64,000 bases of DNA from Stutzerimonas kirkiae (GCF_004327335.1 NZ_QJUO01000001.1:1-64000); one strand, 5' to 3'. Positions 19,307 through 29,631 are shown, numbered from the stretch's first letter. Program-made: numbers and translations. Notes: a model not told the origin generated them from the sequence alone.

Positions 19307-21484
19307 TCACTCAGTGGGCGCCTGCGACACCTCGGCAGGCGCTGCCGGTTCGGCCGGAGCCTGGGCGAACATCCCGGTACTCCAGGCGTAATAACCCAGC
19401 CCTGCCACCAGCGACAGCGCCAGCACCCAGGGCCAGAGCCGTGGCTTCTCGGCGTAGGGATCACGCAGCGCCCGGTCGCTGTCCGACGGCAAGACCGCCA
19501 TCTGCGTGAGTGCGGTGCCGAAGGGAATACTGATACGCGCCTGGGCATTCACGGCCCAGCCGTTGCCGTCGAGAATCGGCCCCAGGCTGCGGCGGCGCAG
19601 CTTGAACCAGGCCAGCAGCATGGACGGCCCGGAGATGGCCAGCAATACACCGAGCAACAGCAGCGGGACCTGCCACCAGGCCAGTGACAGGATGCCTGTG
19701 ACCACCGCCGCCAGGGCCGTACCCAGGGCACCGATCGCCAGGCCGATGGCGGCGAAGATACCGGCGAACCTGGCGATGTCGAAGGCTGGTGGCGCTGCCG
19801 ACGCCGCGCCGGCGGTATCCTCGAGCGTACCCGCCGCCTTGCTGACCATGTCGGCATCGCGGCTGCTGGCCAGTTTCTGGACCTGCTCGGAAACCAGGTT
19901 GGAAATGCGCCGGTACGGCGACCAGAAGGCTTCGCGAATGCTGATGGCGTTCTGCATCAGCTTGACCACGGTGGCATCCCAATCGTTGCCGGCCCGATCG
20001 TAGAACAGCCCATGGCGCCCCGCCTGCAGATCGCCTTCCGTACCGGCGGTCACCGCCGCCACGATATTCAGGGTTTCCTTGCCGCGCACCGGCTCGCCAC
20101 GGCGCGTGCAAGTGCAATAAAGCAGGAAGCAGTCACTGGCGGCGGCCACTTTGGCATGTGCCTCGATATCATCGACCTCCACCACCAGGTCGCAGCTTTT
20201 GCCGTCGATATAGAGAGTGCCGGCCTGGAACACCGCCTTGTCCTGCCGGGAATAGAAGCACTGGAACGAGACGAAGTTGCGCAACAGCCGCAGCAGGCCA
20301 TGGCGCAGGCGGATCAGCTTGTCCAGTTCGACCAGCCCATCGGCGGCCTCAGCGACCGCCTTGTCCGCTTCGACCAGCGCCAGCAGCCGGGCCTCGACAC
20401 CCTGGTCCACCAGTTCGAGGATTCGCTCCCGTGCCAGCACCCCGGCAATCGCAGGCTGCGGCGCCTCGGCCTGCCAGGCCAGGTAGTCGCCGCACAATGC
20501 CAGCAGATGCCGCCACTGCGCGGACGACAGGCTGTCCTGCTCACCGTAGATCGGCCTCACCACACGCTCTTGCAGTTCGTCGATGGCGCTCTGCCAGGCC
20601 GGATTGAGGCCTTTCCCCAGCGGCAACCGATCCCCATGCTGGATCACCGCCAGCGGTAGCCCGGCCAATTCGCCGGCATCGGCCAGGGACAGCGAAGCCA
20701 GGCGCACCAGTTCTTCTTCCTGGGCATTCATCAGCACGGCCGCGCGCGGATCGAATTCGGCCATGGCGACGCGGGTGAAGTAGTCATCGACCTTGCCGCG
20801 CACCGCACTCAGGGCTTCGACAGCCGCCCCGGTGCCCTCGCCGAAGACCTCCAGCCCCTGCTCCACAGCGCGTGCCTGCCAGGCGTGCAACTGCCGCGCC
20901 TGTTCGAAGAAGGCGGCAATCTGCTCCTCGCCAATCGCCGCCTCGCCACTGCGATCGGTCTCCGCGCCCAGGCAAGCGATGATATCGGCGATGGCCGCCT
21001 GCAATTCGGCATCAGGGCTCAGGGCCGCCGGGACCAGCCCATCGCCGTTGTATTCGTGAGGCGGGAACAGCAATGCCAGGTCGTCGGTATCGGCCAGGGC
21101 CAGGCTGTCGTCCGTGGGCCGCCCCAGCACATCGAGCAAGCGCTGGGCGGCCAGGCGCAGCCGCGTGCCTTCGGCATCCCCGGTCAGCGACTGCAACCGT
21201 AGCGGCCCCTCCTGGAACAGCACCCCGGGATCTGCCAGGCGCGCCAGGGTCCAATCCACCACATCGAGTATTTCCGGGGCACGGATGCGCCCATCCCGGT
21301 TCAGGTCGATGTAGTCCAGCATGCGCCGGTCCAGTTCCAGGTCGCTGACCGGGCAGGCCAGGCTGGCCCAGAGCTTCTGGTCCAGCCCACGCAGGGCCGC
21401 CAGGTCCGCCGGGGTTTCCAGTTGCACCTGGTCGAAACCGCCGGCACGGAAAAAACGCCAGCGATGCGCGAGTGTCTGTGTCAT
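19307..21484 (-). CDS. Large uncharacterised EF-hand membrane protein
   Basis: 725 residues, function not recognised. Near the N-terminus, about residues 55-70, the segment YIDLNRDGRIRAPEIL has the complete calcium-binding EF-hand loop pattern D-x-N-x-D-G-x-I-x-x-x-E. A weaker loop (NGDGLV) lies about 100 residues later. The middle is a long, largely helical soluble region. The C-terminal third has hydrophobic stretches at about 575-610 and 615-640, and one near 690. The C-terminal tail is rich in Pro, Ala and Glu. Most of the protein probably faces one side of the membrane, with a C-terminal anchor. It is a lone gene flanked by repeat-rich gaps. Confidence 0.85.
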   Translation of the reverse strand: MTQTLAHRWRFFRAGGFDQVQLETPADLAALRGLDQKLWASLACPVSDLELDRRMLDYIDLNRDGRIRAPEILDVVDWTLARLADPGVLFQEGPLRLQSLTGDAEGTRLRLAAQRLLDVLGRPTDDSLALADTDDLALLFPPHEYNGDGLVPAALSPDAELQAAIADIIACLGAETDRSGEAAIGEEQIAAFFEQARQLHAWQARAVEQGLEVFGEGTGAAVEALSAVRGKVDDYFTRVAMAEFDPRAAVLMNAQEEELVRLASLSLADAGELAGLPLAVIQHGDRLPLGKGLNPAWQSAIDELQERVVRPIYGEQDSLSSAQWRHLLALCGDYLAWQAEAPQPAIAGVLARERILELVDQGVEARLLALVEADKAVAEAADGLVELDKLIRLRHGLLRLLRNFVSFQCFYSRQDKAVFQAGTLYIDGKSCDLVVEVDDIEAHAKVAAASDCFLLYCTCTRRGEPVRGKETLNIVAAVTAGTEGDLQAGRHGLFYDRAGNDWDATVVKLMQNAISIREAFWSPYRRISNLVSEQVQKLASSRDADMVSKAAGTLEDTAGAASAAPPAFDIARFAGIFAAIGLAIGALGTALAAVVTGILSLAWWQVPLLLLGVLLAISGPSMLLAWFKLRRRSLGPILDGNGWAVNAQARISIPFGTALTQMAVLPSDSDRALRDPYAEKPRLWPWVLALSLVAGLGYYAWSTGMFAQAPAEPAAPAEVSQAPTE

Positions 21485-21835
21485 TTACGAAACATCCTTT
21501 CTTTGCCGCCCACGACCGATTGCCACGGCGATAGCCCTCGGCAACGGGCAAGGCACGTTGCGAGAACGCTTCCGACGTGTAGAGAAACTCAAGAGCAAGG
21601 GTGTGTAGCGAATCAGGGTGCCAGCCAGGCCGGCGCTATCGGCCACAAGTGTAACCCGGGTGATGTGAGCAGGCGAGAATGTCCGGGAGCTTGCCGGGTG
21701 TTCCGGCCATGCCGTCATCCGCGTCGATAGAGGTGTCGCTGGGCGAAAACCGGCAGGCAACCAGCGTTTCCCGTCCAGCCTCCAGCTTTACCGCGCACGC
21801 CTCGAGGCGATTCGGCGTATGTCGCAATCGCCCCG
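21485..21835. other. 351-bp gap with a decayed repeat
   Basis: No gene seen. At 21756-21797 it holds a right-half remnant of the dispersed hairpin (GGCAACCAGCGTTTCCCGTC followed by CAGCCTCCAGC). The remainder is the probable promoter region of the EF-hand gene (minus strand), but no clear -35/-10 was identified. Confidence 0.6.
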
Positions 21836-22348
21836 TCAATCCTCGCCCGGTGCGGGCTGCAAGCGAGCGAGCTGGGCGCGCCCCACCTCGATGATCACCC
21901 GCGCCAGCTCGTGGCTTTCCCCGCTCTCGGCCAGGCCCTTGGCAATGCGCCAGCACTGCTGGCCGATATCCGCCGCGGAACTGGCGCCAGCGGCATCGTT
22001 GGCCATGATGAACAGGCAGGCCCAGCCAAGGAACTCCGGATTATCCAGAAACCAGCCCGGCACAGCGTTATCGGCGCCTTCGTCTTGATTGCTGCCAAAG
22101 GCGAGGGTGATGGGTGACATGCCTGCGGCTCCCGCGATCTGTTCCAGTCGATCGAGCGTCGGGTAGGTCTCGCCCGACAGATAACTACGCAGCGTTGCTT
22201 CTGACAGTTTGCATTCGCGAGAAAATCCACGCAAGCTGCTTGAACCGATAGCCAGCCTGAGGCGCTCGGAGAAACCATCAAGAACACCTTTAAGATCGGG
22301 CGACCCAGGTATTTTGGAACATTCCTCGACCTTTTTGCTGTCAATCAT
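21836..22348 (-). CDS. HTH (XRE/phage-repressor-like) regulator
   Basis: 170 residues. An HTH lies in FSRECKLSEATLRSYLSGETYPTLDRLEQIAGAAG at about residues 42-76, resembling C-type phage repressors. The C-terminal half (WFLDNPEFLGWACLFIMAND...) is not recognised. The ATG at 22348 has GGGAC upstream. A GTG at 22363 is in frame and would add five residues. AT-rich inverted repeats directly upstream suggest autoregulation. There are no phage genes around it, so it is either a domesticated phage regulator or a normal host regulator. Confidence 0.8.
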   Translation of the reverse strand: MIDSKKVEECSKIPGSPDLKGVLDGFSERLRLAIGSSSLRGFSRECKLSEATLRSYLSGETYPTLDRLEQIAGAAGMSPITLAFGSNQDEGADNAVPGWFLDNPEFLGWACLFIMANDAAGASSAADIGQQCWRIAKGLAESGESHELARVIIEVGRAQLARLQPAPGED

Positions 22349-22368
22349 TTTATCGTCCCGCACTAGGG

Positions 22369-22436
22369 AATAAATTCGCGAATGGCGTAAAAGACACGGA
22401 TATGCGAATTTATTTATTGATCCGCGTTTATTTATT
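22369..22436. promoter_or_regulatory. Operator-like AT-rich repeats upstream of the HTH gene
   Basis: AATAAATTCGC (22369-22379) and GCGAATTTATT (22404-22414) are perfect 11-bp inverted repeats. TTTATTTATT occurs at 22409-22418 and again at 22427-22436, an 18-bp period. ATTCGCGAAT is a 10-bp palindrome within the first arm. The set lies 20-90 bp upstream of the HTH gene start and far upstream of the chemoreceptor. It is probably the repressor's own operator. The rest of the 330-bp gap (to 22678) shows no gene. Confidence 0.55.
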
Positions 22437-22678
22437 TCGTACCCTGCGATACGCTAATCACATGCCACCAATGATATTCAGGCAACGACAGCGGGCATTC
22501 GATCATTGCCGGACGCCATTACAAGGCAATTTTCCAAGCGGGCCAGTTTATGCAGCACAGCTCACAGGCTGCGTACCCCCGTATTCGGCAACGGACAATT
22601 CTAGCGGCATCGGCGTGGCGATACATCGGCAGATGCATGAAGTCAGCTCAACGCGCTCGCCGCGCATCAAGGGAAAGC

Positions 22679-24265
22679 ATGCGCAACAACCAGCCCATCA
22701 CGGACAATGAGGTGGACTTCGCGCATCACGCGCGCCTGATCACGACCACCGACCTGCAAGGTAACATCACCTTCGCCAACGAAGACTTCGTCGCCGTCTC
22801 GGGCTTCAGCCGCCAGGAACTGGTCGGCCAGCCGCACAACATCATCCGTCACCCGGACATGCCCGCCGCCGCCTTCGCGGATATGTGGCAGGCATTGCGG
22901 GCCGGCAGGTCGTGGCGCGGCCTGGTCAAGAACCGTTGCAAGAACGGCGACTTCTACTGGGTGGACGCCTATGTCACCCCGATCATGCGCAATGGCGAAA
23001 CCATCGAATACCAGTCGGTACGTACCCGCCCAGCCACGGCGGCGCGCCAGCGCGCCGACAGGCTCTACCCGGCCTGGCGCCAGGGGCGCCTGCCCTGGCA
23101 CCTGCGCCATCGGCCGCAACCCTGGGCCAGGCGCCTGTTGCTGCTGAGCGTCCTGCCCCTGCTGGGGTTGGCGGCACTGGCACTCTCGCACGACCAGCCG
23201 GGGCTGGGCGCTATCACCATCGCCCTGGCCATCGCCAGCGGCGCCTTCACCCGGTACATGCTGGAACCGCTGCGCGGGCTGGCACGCACGTGCCGCATCC
23301 AGGCGCGACACCCACTGCTGACCTACCTCTATAAAGGGCGCCGCGACGAATGGGGCGACATCGGACAGGCGCTCGACGACAGCCATGCACAGATGAGCGC
23401 CATCGTTTCCCGCCTGCAGAACACCTGCCATTACCTGCAGCGATCCCGGGACCGCAGCGATGATTTCCTGCGACAGTCCAACCAGGCGATCCAGGGCCAG
23501 GGCCAGGACGTGCAACAAATCGCCGAAGCCATGCAGCGACTGCTGGACAGCCAGCAGCAGGTACTGGAAGCCTCGGCGCGCAGCGCCGAGACATCCAGCG
23601 ACTCGCGCCAGGCCACCCTGCGCGGACGCGAGCAACTGGACCACATGGTACAGGCTATCGGCTCGCTGGCAGGCTCCCTGCATGGTGCGCGGGAAACCAC
23701 CGATGCACTGGCCAGGCGCAGCGAGGGCATCGTCAAGGTGATCGACGTGATCACCGCCGTCGCCGAACAGACCAACCTGCTTGCGCTCAACGCGGCCATC
23801 GAGGCGGCACGCGCCGGCGAGGCCGGCCGGGGCTTCGCCGTGGTGGCCGACGAGGTACGCGCCCTGGCCCGCCGCACCCATGACTCGACCCGGGAAATCC
23901 GCGAGATCGTCCTCGGCCTGGAAGATGACACCCAGGCTTGCGTGACGGCCATTTCCAACGGAGTGGAAGCCTCCACGCAGACCGTCGAACTGGCACGGGA
24001 AACCGACCAGTCGCTGGGCCTGATCCTCGACACCATCGGCCATATCCATCAACTGGCCAGCGCCGTCGACCAGGCCACCCACGAGCAGGCCGCAATCAGC
24101 CAGCAGACCGACCAGCAGATGCAGACCCTGCGCGGCAGCGCGCAGAACGCCGTCGAGGCCAGCCGGGAAGCGGGACGCGAGGCCGACCGACTCGGCTGGC
24201 AGGTGGACAACCTGAACGCCCTGGCCGAACACTTCAACCGCCAGTTGCAACGCACCGATGGTTGA
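22679..24265 (+). CDS. Aer-like PAS chemoreceptor
   Basis: 528 residues. An N-terminal PAS domain of the Aer type spans about residues 15-110, with [34 protein letters not shown] and [13 protein letters not shown] hydrophobic hairpin follows at about 145-185. The methyl-accepting signalling domain contains [20 protein letters not shown]. Aer proteins bind FAD and steer cells by redox or oxygen. The start at 22679 follows AAGGGA. The upstream ATG at 22550 gives a basic, non-family extension. Its stop overlaps the next gene's start by 8 nt, so the two are co-translated. Confidence 0.94.
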   Translation: MRNNQPITDNEVDFAHHARLITTTDLQGNITFANEDFVAVSGFSRQELVGQPHNIIRHPDMPAAAFADMWQALRAGRSWRGLVKNRCKNGDFYWVDAYVTPIMRNGETIEYQSVRTRPATAARQRADRLYPAWRQGRLPWHLRHRPQPWARRLLLLSVLPLLGLAALALSHDQPGLGAITIALAIASGAFTRYMLEPLRGLARTCRIQARHPLLTYLYKGRRDEWGDIGQALDDSHAQMSAIVSRLQNTCHYLQRSRDRSDDFLRQSNQAIQGQGQDVQQIAEAMQRLLDSQQQVLEASARSAETSSDSRQATLRGREQLDHMVQAIGSLAGSLHGARETTDALARRSEGIVKVIDVITAVAEQTNLLALNAAIEAARAGEAGRGFAVVADEVRALARRTHDSTREIREIVLGLEDDTQACVTAISNGVEASTQTVELARETDQSLGLILDTIGHIHQLASAVDQATHEQAAISQQTDQQMQTLRGSAQNAVEASREAGREADRLGWQVDNLNALAEHFNRQLQRTDG

Positions 24266-26780
24266 CAGACGAGAGCGCCAGCACGGCGACGGCACGCCTG
24301 CGGATATCCACCGGCAAATGCTGGAGCAGGGTATCGAACAGAGCATCGACGCAGTCGTGGCCATCGACGCGCACAACCGCGTCAGCCACTTCAACGCCGC
24401 CGCCGAATGCCTCTGGGGCTATTCGCGGGAACAGGTGCTGGGCCGCAACGTCAGCATGCTGGTGCCGCCGGAACTGCATGGCCAGCACGATGGCTACATC
24501 GACAACAACCGCAGGACCGGCCTCAACAAGATCGTCGGCACCAGCCGCGAAGTACCGGTGATCCGCCAGGATGGCGAAAGACGCTGGGCGCTGATGTCCA
24601 TTTCACGCATCGAAGTCTCCGACCTGGTGCTCTACAGCGCGGTACTGCGCGATGTGACCGAACAGCGCCACATGCGCGAGGAATTGCGCCTGCTGTCACT
24701 GGCGACCCATGAGACGGGTAACGCCGTGATCATCTTCGACGAGCGGCAACGTATCCGCTATCTGAACCGGGGCTGCGCGAAGCTCCTGGGTTGGCACGCC
24801 CAAACCCGCCTGGGCGAGGACTTTCTCGACAGCCTGCTGCGCGACTCGCCGCTGCAGGAGCAGGCCGCTGGCCTGCGGGCACAACTGGAACAGGGCCTGC
24901 AACAGGACATTCTGCTGCGCGACAGCAACGGCAGGCCCCTGTGGTGCGCCCTGGTGGTCAACGGTATCCGTGACGCACGGGGCGGCTTCCAGCATGGCGT
25001 GGCCGTACTCACGGAGATTACCCAGGCCAAGATGTACGAGGTACTGCAACTGAAGGTCATGGACGCCCTGCTGCAGGAAACCGAACCGCACCAGGTGCTC
25101 GACCTGCTGTGCCAAGAGGCCCATCACCTGGCCCCGGACCTGGCCCTGGCAATCGTTCGCCGGCACCCCGGACATACGCTCGAGGTGCTGGCCAGTTGCG
25201 GTCTTTCCGCGGAACTGACGGAGGCACTGGAGCGGCTGGAGGACGGAGCACTGGGTACGCTCCACGGCGGCCAGACCCGACTGTGGCAGCAGGAACGGCC
25301 CGACCTGGGGCTTGGCCCCACACTGGTCAGGCAGATCGCCCTGCACAAGGATTACCACGAACTGCTGCTGAGCTTCCAGGCCGCGCCAGCGCAGGAAAAC
25401 CCGTTCCACACACACCTGGAGGGCCTGTGCGTCCACCTGGCCCGGCTGACGCTGGAGCGTGCCCAGGCGCAGACCCATATCCGCCAACTGGCCTTCTACG
25501 ACCCGCTGACCGGACTGCCCAACCGCGCCCAGCTCAACCTGCATGCCAATACGCTGCTGGCCAGCGCCCGCAACACTGCAAAGCCCCTTGCGGTGCTGTT
25601 CATCGACCTGGACCATTTCAAGCAGGTCAACGATTCCCTCGGGCATGCCGCCGGCGACGACCTGCTGTGCGCGATCGCCCGCCGCCTGCGTGACAGCCTG
25701 CGCGAAGACGACACCCTGGCGCGCCTTTCCGGCGACGAATTCATCGCCATCCTCGGCCAGACATCCAGCCGCCAGGCGGCCGATACCGCCGAGCGGCTGT
25801 TGCAGGCGATCAGCCAGCCACTGGCGATCGTCGGGCAATCCCTGTCGCCCAGCGCCAGCATCGGTATCAGCCTCTACCCCGGCGATGGAGAAGACCTGCC
25901 AAGCCTGCTGCGGCATGCCGACCAGGCCATGTACCAGGCCAAGAAAGCCCGGCGCGGCAGCTTCGGATTCTTCCAGGCCGAACTCGACCGCCAGGCCCGC
26001 GAGCGCCTCAAGCTGGAGCAGGAGCTGCACCAGGCGCTGAAGGATGGCCAGCTACAATTGCATTACCAGCCCCAGCTCGAGCTGGAAAGCCTGCGCGTGC
26101 GCGGGGTCGAGGCACTGTTGCGCTGGCAGCATGAGCGACTGGGCATACTCTCCCCCGCCCGCTTCATCCCACTGGCCGAAGAGTGCGGCCTGATCATCCG
26201 GATCGGCCACTGGGTGCTGAATGAAGCCTGCCGGCAGATGGCGGACTGGCGCCGGCGCGGCATCGAGATCCCCAACATCTCCATCAACCTCTCCGCCCAG
26301 GACTTCCACCAGCGCGACCTGTCCCTGATACTCGGCAGCGCCCTGCAGCAGCATGCGCTGTGCAGCGGCGACATGACCCTGGAACTGACCGAAAGCCTGC
26401 TGATCGACGGCCACCCGGTCACCCTGGAAAATCTCGACACCCTGCAGACTTGCGGCATCCGCCTGGCGATGGACGATTTCGGCACCGGCTACTCCAGCCT
26501 CGGCTACCTGCGGCGCCTGCCGGTACGCGAACTGAAACTCGACCGGCTGTTCGTCTGCGACCTGGAACAGGACGACGAAGCCCGCGCCCTGACCCAGGCC
26601 GTCATCCACATCGGCGACAGCCTGGGCCTGGATGTCATCGCCGAGGGCGTGGAAACCCCGCGCCAGATGCAGATATTGCAGCAACAGGGCTATCGCTTCG
26701 CCCAGGGCTACCTGTTCGCCCCCGCGCTCCCCCCCGAAGAGCTGGAGAGCTGGCTGAGCAGCCACAAGCTTGAAGCCTGA
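24258..26780 (+). CDS. DosP-like PAS-PAS-GAF-GGDEF-EAL c-di-GMP enzyme
   Basis: 840 residues. PAS-A about 20-135, PAS-B about 140-255, GAF-like about 265-400, GGDEF about 410-575 with SGDEF at 491-495, and EAL about 585-835 with EAL at 618-620 and DDFGTGYSS later. The order and PAS-A sequence match E. coli DosP, a haem oxygen sensor. Its proximal haem ligand His77 aligns with His77 here (in HGQHDGYI). Arg97 is also kept (GTSREV), but the distal ligand Met95 is Thr95. The GGDEF is closer to consensus than in E. coli DosP, so both synthesis and breakdown of c-di-GMP are possible. It starts inside the chemoreceptor's last codons, with no strong RBS. Confidence 0.92.
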   Translation: MVDRRERQHGDGTPADIHRQMLEQGIEQSIDAVVAIDAHNRVSHFNAAAECLWGYSREQVLGRNVSMLVPPELHGQHDGYIDNNRRTGLNKIVGTSREVPVIRQDGERRWALMSISRIEVSDLVLYSAVLRDVTEQRHMREELRLLSLATHETGNAVIIFDERQRIRYLNRGCAKLLGWHAQTRLGEDFLDSLLRDSPLQEQAAGLRAQLEQGLQQDILLRDSNGRPLWCALVVNGIRDARGGFQHGVAVLTEITQAKMYEVLQLKVMDALLQETEPHQVLDLLCQEAHHLAPDLALAIVRRHPGHTLEVLASCGLSAELTEALERLEDGALGTLHGGQTRLWQQERPDLGLGPTLVRQIALHKDYHELLLSFQAAPAQENPFHTHLEGLCVHLARLTLERAQAQTHIRQLAFYDPLTGLPNRAQLNLHANTLLASARNTAKPLAVLFIDLDHFKQVNDSLGHAAGDDLLCAIARRLRDSLREDDTLARLSGDEFIAILGQTSSRQAADTAERLLQAISQPLAIVGQSLSPSASIGISLYPGDGEDLPSLLRHADQAMYQAKKARRGSFGFFQAELDRQARERLKLEQELHQALKDGQLQLHYQPQLELESLRVRGVEALLRWQHERLGILSPARFIPLAEECGLIIRIGHWVLNEACRQMADWRRRGIEIPNISINLSAQDFHQRDLSLILGSALQQHALCSGDMTLELTESLLIDGHPVTLENLDTLQTCGIRLAMDDFGTGYSSLGYLRRLPVRELKLDRLFVCDLEQDDEARALTQAVIHIGDSLGLDVIAEGVETPRQMQILQQQGYRFAQGYLFAPALPPEELESWLSSHKLEA

Positions 26781-26791
26781 AGCTCAAGAAC

Positions 26792-28288
26792 CTATGTCCG
26801 CCCGTGCCGCTCGACCACCATCGCATCGATGGCGCCGAGCACTTCGGCGCTGGCCAGCTCGGCCTCGCGCATCGCCACCATCATGCGTTCGCACACCTTG
26901 GGGTCGCGTTCCCAGTCCTGCTCCAGCAAAGCCAGCACCTCATGCACCCGTTCGTGCACCCGCTGGTTGGGCTTGTCCATGCTGCGGAAGGCTTCGGTAC
27001 CGGAAAAACGCGCGCGCCCGGTGCCCTCGTGGTACCAGCGGCCGAGTTCGGAGGAGTTCGCATCCTGGCGCGCCACCGCGGCCACCGCGTCTTCGCCGTT
27101 GCCCTCGATCGCGGTGTAGGCGTTCTGCATGTACAACACATGATCGAGCTTGGCCAGCGAGGCATCGGCCAGGTCCTTGGCACGGGCGAGCAGGCCCAGG
27201 GTGCACTCGGTCGACTCGGCGAAGCGCAGGAAACGCGCGCGGAATTCGCTGACCTGCCCGGCCGCGGCAACCGATACGTCGCTGGCCTGGCCGGTCTGCT
27301 CGATCATGCCGCCCACCCGTCCACGCAGGCTCTCGATGATCGTGCCGACTTCGGTCGCCGCGCTCTTGGTACGCTCCGCCAGCTTGCGCACCTCATCGGC
27401 CACCACGGCGAAACCACGCCCATGTTCGCCTGCGCGCGCGGCCTCGATGGCGGCATTGAGCGCCAGCAGGTTGGTCTGGTCGGAAATCTCCGCGATGATC
27501 AGGATGGTGCGGTCGATATGGCGACTGGCATCCCCCAGCTCCTCGGCCGCCTGGCGCATCTGCGTCATGCGCTCGCCGATGCCTTCCAGGGCGCTGCCGA
27601 TGGCCTCGGTGGTCTGCCGGCTTTCACGTGCGGCGCTGAGGTTGTCATCGGCGATCCGGGTGACCTCGTCCATTTCCCGGCTCACCGAGCTGAGATCGGC
27701 CTGGTTGCCCTGCAGGTTGCCGAGCAGCTTGCTCATGTTGAGCCCGTGCATACCGGAACTGAGGCGGTTGCGCGCGATGTAGTGCGCGTTGTCCTCCATC
27801 GCCTGCAGGGCCTCGTTGATACGCTGCAGGGAGTCGGCGAACTGCCCCGGCATCGCGCCGTCCAGCGCCCGGCGATGGTATTCGCCGCCGGCAGCGCGGG
27901 TAAAACAGGTGTTCACTTCCTTGAAGTAGGTTTCCACCAGGTCGAACATTTCGTTCAGTTCCCAGGCCACCAGCCCGATCTCGCCCAGCTTGGCCGTACG
28001 TGTGACGCGCTGGTGCAACCGTCCCTGGCGCCCTTCGTGGAGCACCTGGCGCATGACCCTCAAGGTCTCCAGCGGACGGCGGAACTGCTGCAGGGTGAAC
28101 AGGGCGAACAGCGCCGTCGCCAGCGGAAAGACGACATGCAGATAGCTGAATCCGCTGCGCAGGCTTTCGATCACTGCCAACGCGGCAATGGCTATCCAGA
28201 AGACCGCGCAGGCGACGGCGAAGCGCCGCGCAAGAAACAGAGAGTGCCGGCTGAGGTGGTGCTGGCCGGATTCCACGGTGTGTCGCAT
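26792..28288 (-). CDS. Chemoreceptor with CZB-like C-terminal domain
   Basis: 498 residues. Two N-terminal TM helices (about 20-70) with a very short loop, HAMP-like region, and the signalling domain with [20 protein letters not shown]. The C-terminal tail from about residue 381 aligns with the CZB zinc-binding domain (LDHVLY..., [10 protein letters not shown]..., RVHERVH). The usual zinc Cys position is Ser413, and the usual PH His is Asn441; His383, His445 and His449 remain. The start at 28288 follows GAGGAG. It lies 10 bp after the PAS gene, suggesting the PAS protein supplies sensing in trans. It converges on the DosP-like gene with 11 bp between. Confidence 0.92.
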   Translation of the reverse strand: MRHTVESGQHHLSRHSLFLARRFAVACAVFWIAIAALAVIESLRSGFSYLHVVFPLATALFALFTLQQFRRPLETLRVMRQVLHEGRQGRLHQRVTRTAKLGEIGLVAWELNEMFDLVETYFKEVNTCFTRAAGGEYHRRALDGAMPGQFADSLQRINEALQAMEDNAHYIARNRLSSGMHGLNMSKLLGNLQGNQADLSSVSREMDEVTRIADDNLSAARESRQTTEAIGSALEGIGERMTQMRQAAEELGDASRHIDRTILIIAEISDQTNLLALNAAIEAARAGEHGRGFAVVADEVRKLAERTKSAATEVGTIIESLRGRVGGMIEQTGQASDVSVAAAGQVSEFRARFLRFAESTECTLGLLARAKDLADASLAKLDHVLYMQNAYTAIEGNGEDAVAAVARQDANSSELGRWYHEGTGRARFSGTEAFRSMDKPNQRVHERVHEVLALLEQDWERDPKVCERMMVAMREAELASAEVLGAIDAMVVERHGRT

Positions 28289-28298
28289 GATGCGCTCC

Positions 28299-28820
28299 TC
28301 AACCCAACTGCAAGGCAAGAACGAAACGTTCGTAGGATTGCTGCCCCAGGCGCTCGGCAAGATAGGCGCGGGAAGCCTCGATGGCCCGGGCCGGGCCGGC
28401 ATTGCTCTCGACCGCGAGCATATCCGCGTACAGGGCCTGGATCGTCGCCACACCTCTGGCCGACGGCCTGCGTCGCACGGAAAAATAGCCCACCACCTTC
28501 CCGCCCGGCTCCTGGTCCGGCGTGACATTGGCGAACACCCAGTAATGATCGCCGTTGGCCGTCAGGTTCTGGATAAAACCGAAGAACTCCTGCCCGGACT
28601 TGAGGGTTTCCCACATCATGTGGAACACCCCGCGCGGCATCTGCGGATGGCGGACGATATTGTGCTGGATCCCCAGCAGGTCAGGCTCGGCGAAGTCGGA
28701 AATACGCATGAACGGCCGGTTGGCGTAGATGATGCGCCCCTTGAGGTCGGTCTTACTGATGATCTGTTCATTGTCACCGAGCCTGACCTCGCGGCCGGTC
28801 AGTGCAACCTTGCTCTTCAT
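28299..28820 (-). CDS. Stand-alone Aer-type PAS protein
   Basis: 173 residues. A single PAS domain ([51 protein letters not shown]) matches the Aer PAS, then a helical tail of about 50 residues. There is no membrane segment or signalling domain. It precedes the CZB-like chemoreceptor by 10 bp, so the two probably form a split Aer-type receptor. The start at 28820 is chosen from [12 protein letters not shown] with GAGAGA upstream. Confidence 0.9.
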   Translation of the reverse strand: MKSKVALTGREVRLGDNEQIISKTDLKGRIIYANRPFMRISDFAEPDLLGIQHNIVRHPQMPRGVFHMMWETLKSGQEFFGFIQNLTANGDHYWVFANVTPDQEPGGKVVGYFSVRRRPSARGVATIQALYADMLAVESNAGPARAIEASRAYLAERLGQQSYERFVLALQLG

Positions 28821-29237
28821 GTTCGCAGTTCTCTCATATGCGGCTGCCCGCAAAATACAACAAACTATGCATACATATATAGTGCAATTCGATTCCCACG
28901 GGAGATGCACTTCCCAAGAGACAACTTCCCATTGTCTTTGCAGTATCTGACAAGGAAATGACCGCGCCTGCGCTCAGGCGGGCAGACGCCCATGCGGGGA
29001 CAGGGACCGATGCGACCGTGAGTGAAGCGGAAGCAGACCCTAAGGAAAGTCAGGGGAAGACTTCTTGACGTATAGCAAAACAATATCACTTCATCCGGCA
29101 GCTTCCCGCCGCGGGCTGCTCGCGCGACACGCCGCGAAAGGCCGGGGAACACACGGGAAGGCCCATATCCTCATCGGCGCAATGACCGTATGCTTTCGCT
29201 CCACGCACGCGGAGAGCGCTATCTATGGGTGAAACCG
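28821..29237. other. 417-bp divergent gap with no gene seen
   Basis: Upstream region of both the PAS gene (minus) and hslR (plus). Near 28855-28890 an AT-rich stretch with ATGCATACATATAT probably holds the PAS-operon promoter. TTGACG at about 29067 could be a -35 element for hslR, but no convincing -10 was found. No hairpin repeat of the dispersed family is present. Confidence 0.4.
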
Positions 29238-29627
29238 ATGAGTGAAGAAGACAAGATCCGCCTGGACAAATGGCTGTGGGCCGCACGCTTTTTCAAGACC
29301 CGCGCCCTGGCCAAGACGGCCATCGAGGGCGGCAAGGTGCATTGCCGGGGTGAACGTTGCAAACCGTCCAGGGAACCGAAGATCGGCGACGAACTGCTGA
29401 TCCGCAGCGGCTTCGACGAGCGCACCGTGGTCATCATCGCGCTCTCGGCAGTCCGCCGTGGCGCCCCCCAGGCCCAGCAACTCTATGAAGAAACCGCCGA
29501 CAGCCTGGCCCGCCGCGAACGTGCCACGGCCTTGCGCAAGGCCGGCGCCCTCGGCTTGCAGACGGAAGGCCGGCCAACCAAGAAACAGCGGCGCCAGCTC
29601 CACCAGTTGCGCGACGGCGCGCAGTAG
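29238..29627 (+). CDS. hslR: S4-domain heat-shock protein HslR
   Basis: 129 residues. The S4 RNA-binding motif spans residues 8-60 (IRLDKWLWAARFFKTRALAKTAIEGGKV). A basic C-terminus (GRPTKKQRRQLHQL) follows, as in E. coli Hsp15/HslR, which rescues stalled 50S subunits carrying nascent chains. The start at 29238 (MSEEDKIRLDKW) is preceded by GGGTGA. Its stop is 4 bp from the convergent PAP2 gene stop. Confidence 0.95.
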   Translation: MSEEDKIRLDKWLWAARFFKTRALAKTAIEGGKVHCRGERCKPSREPKIGDELLIRSGFDERTVVIIALSAVRRGAPQAQQLYEETADSLARRERATALRKAGALGLQTEGRPTKKQRRQLHQLRDGAQ

Positions 29628-29631
29628 CCGT

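Noticed and set aside
21836-22436. A prophage remnant around the HTH repressor
   Set aside because: No integrase, attachment-site duplication, or phage structural or lysis gene nearby; flanks are chromosomal genes.
28821-29237. A small gene in the PAS-hslR gap
   Set aside because: Short frames there lack ribosome sites and recognisable sequence.
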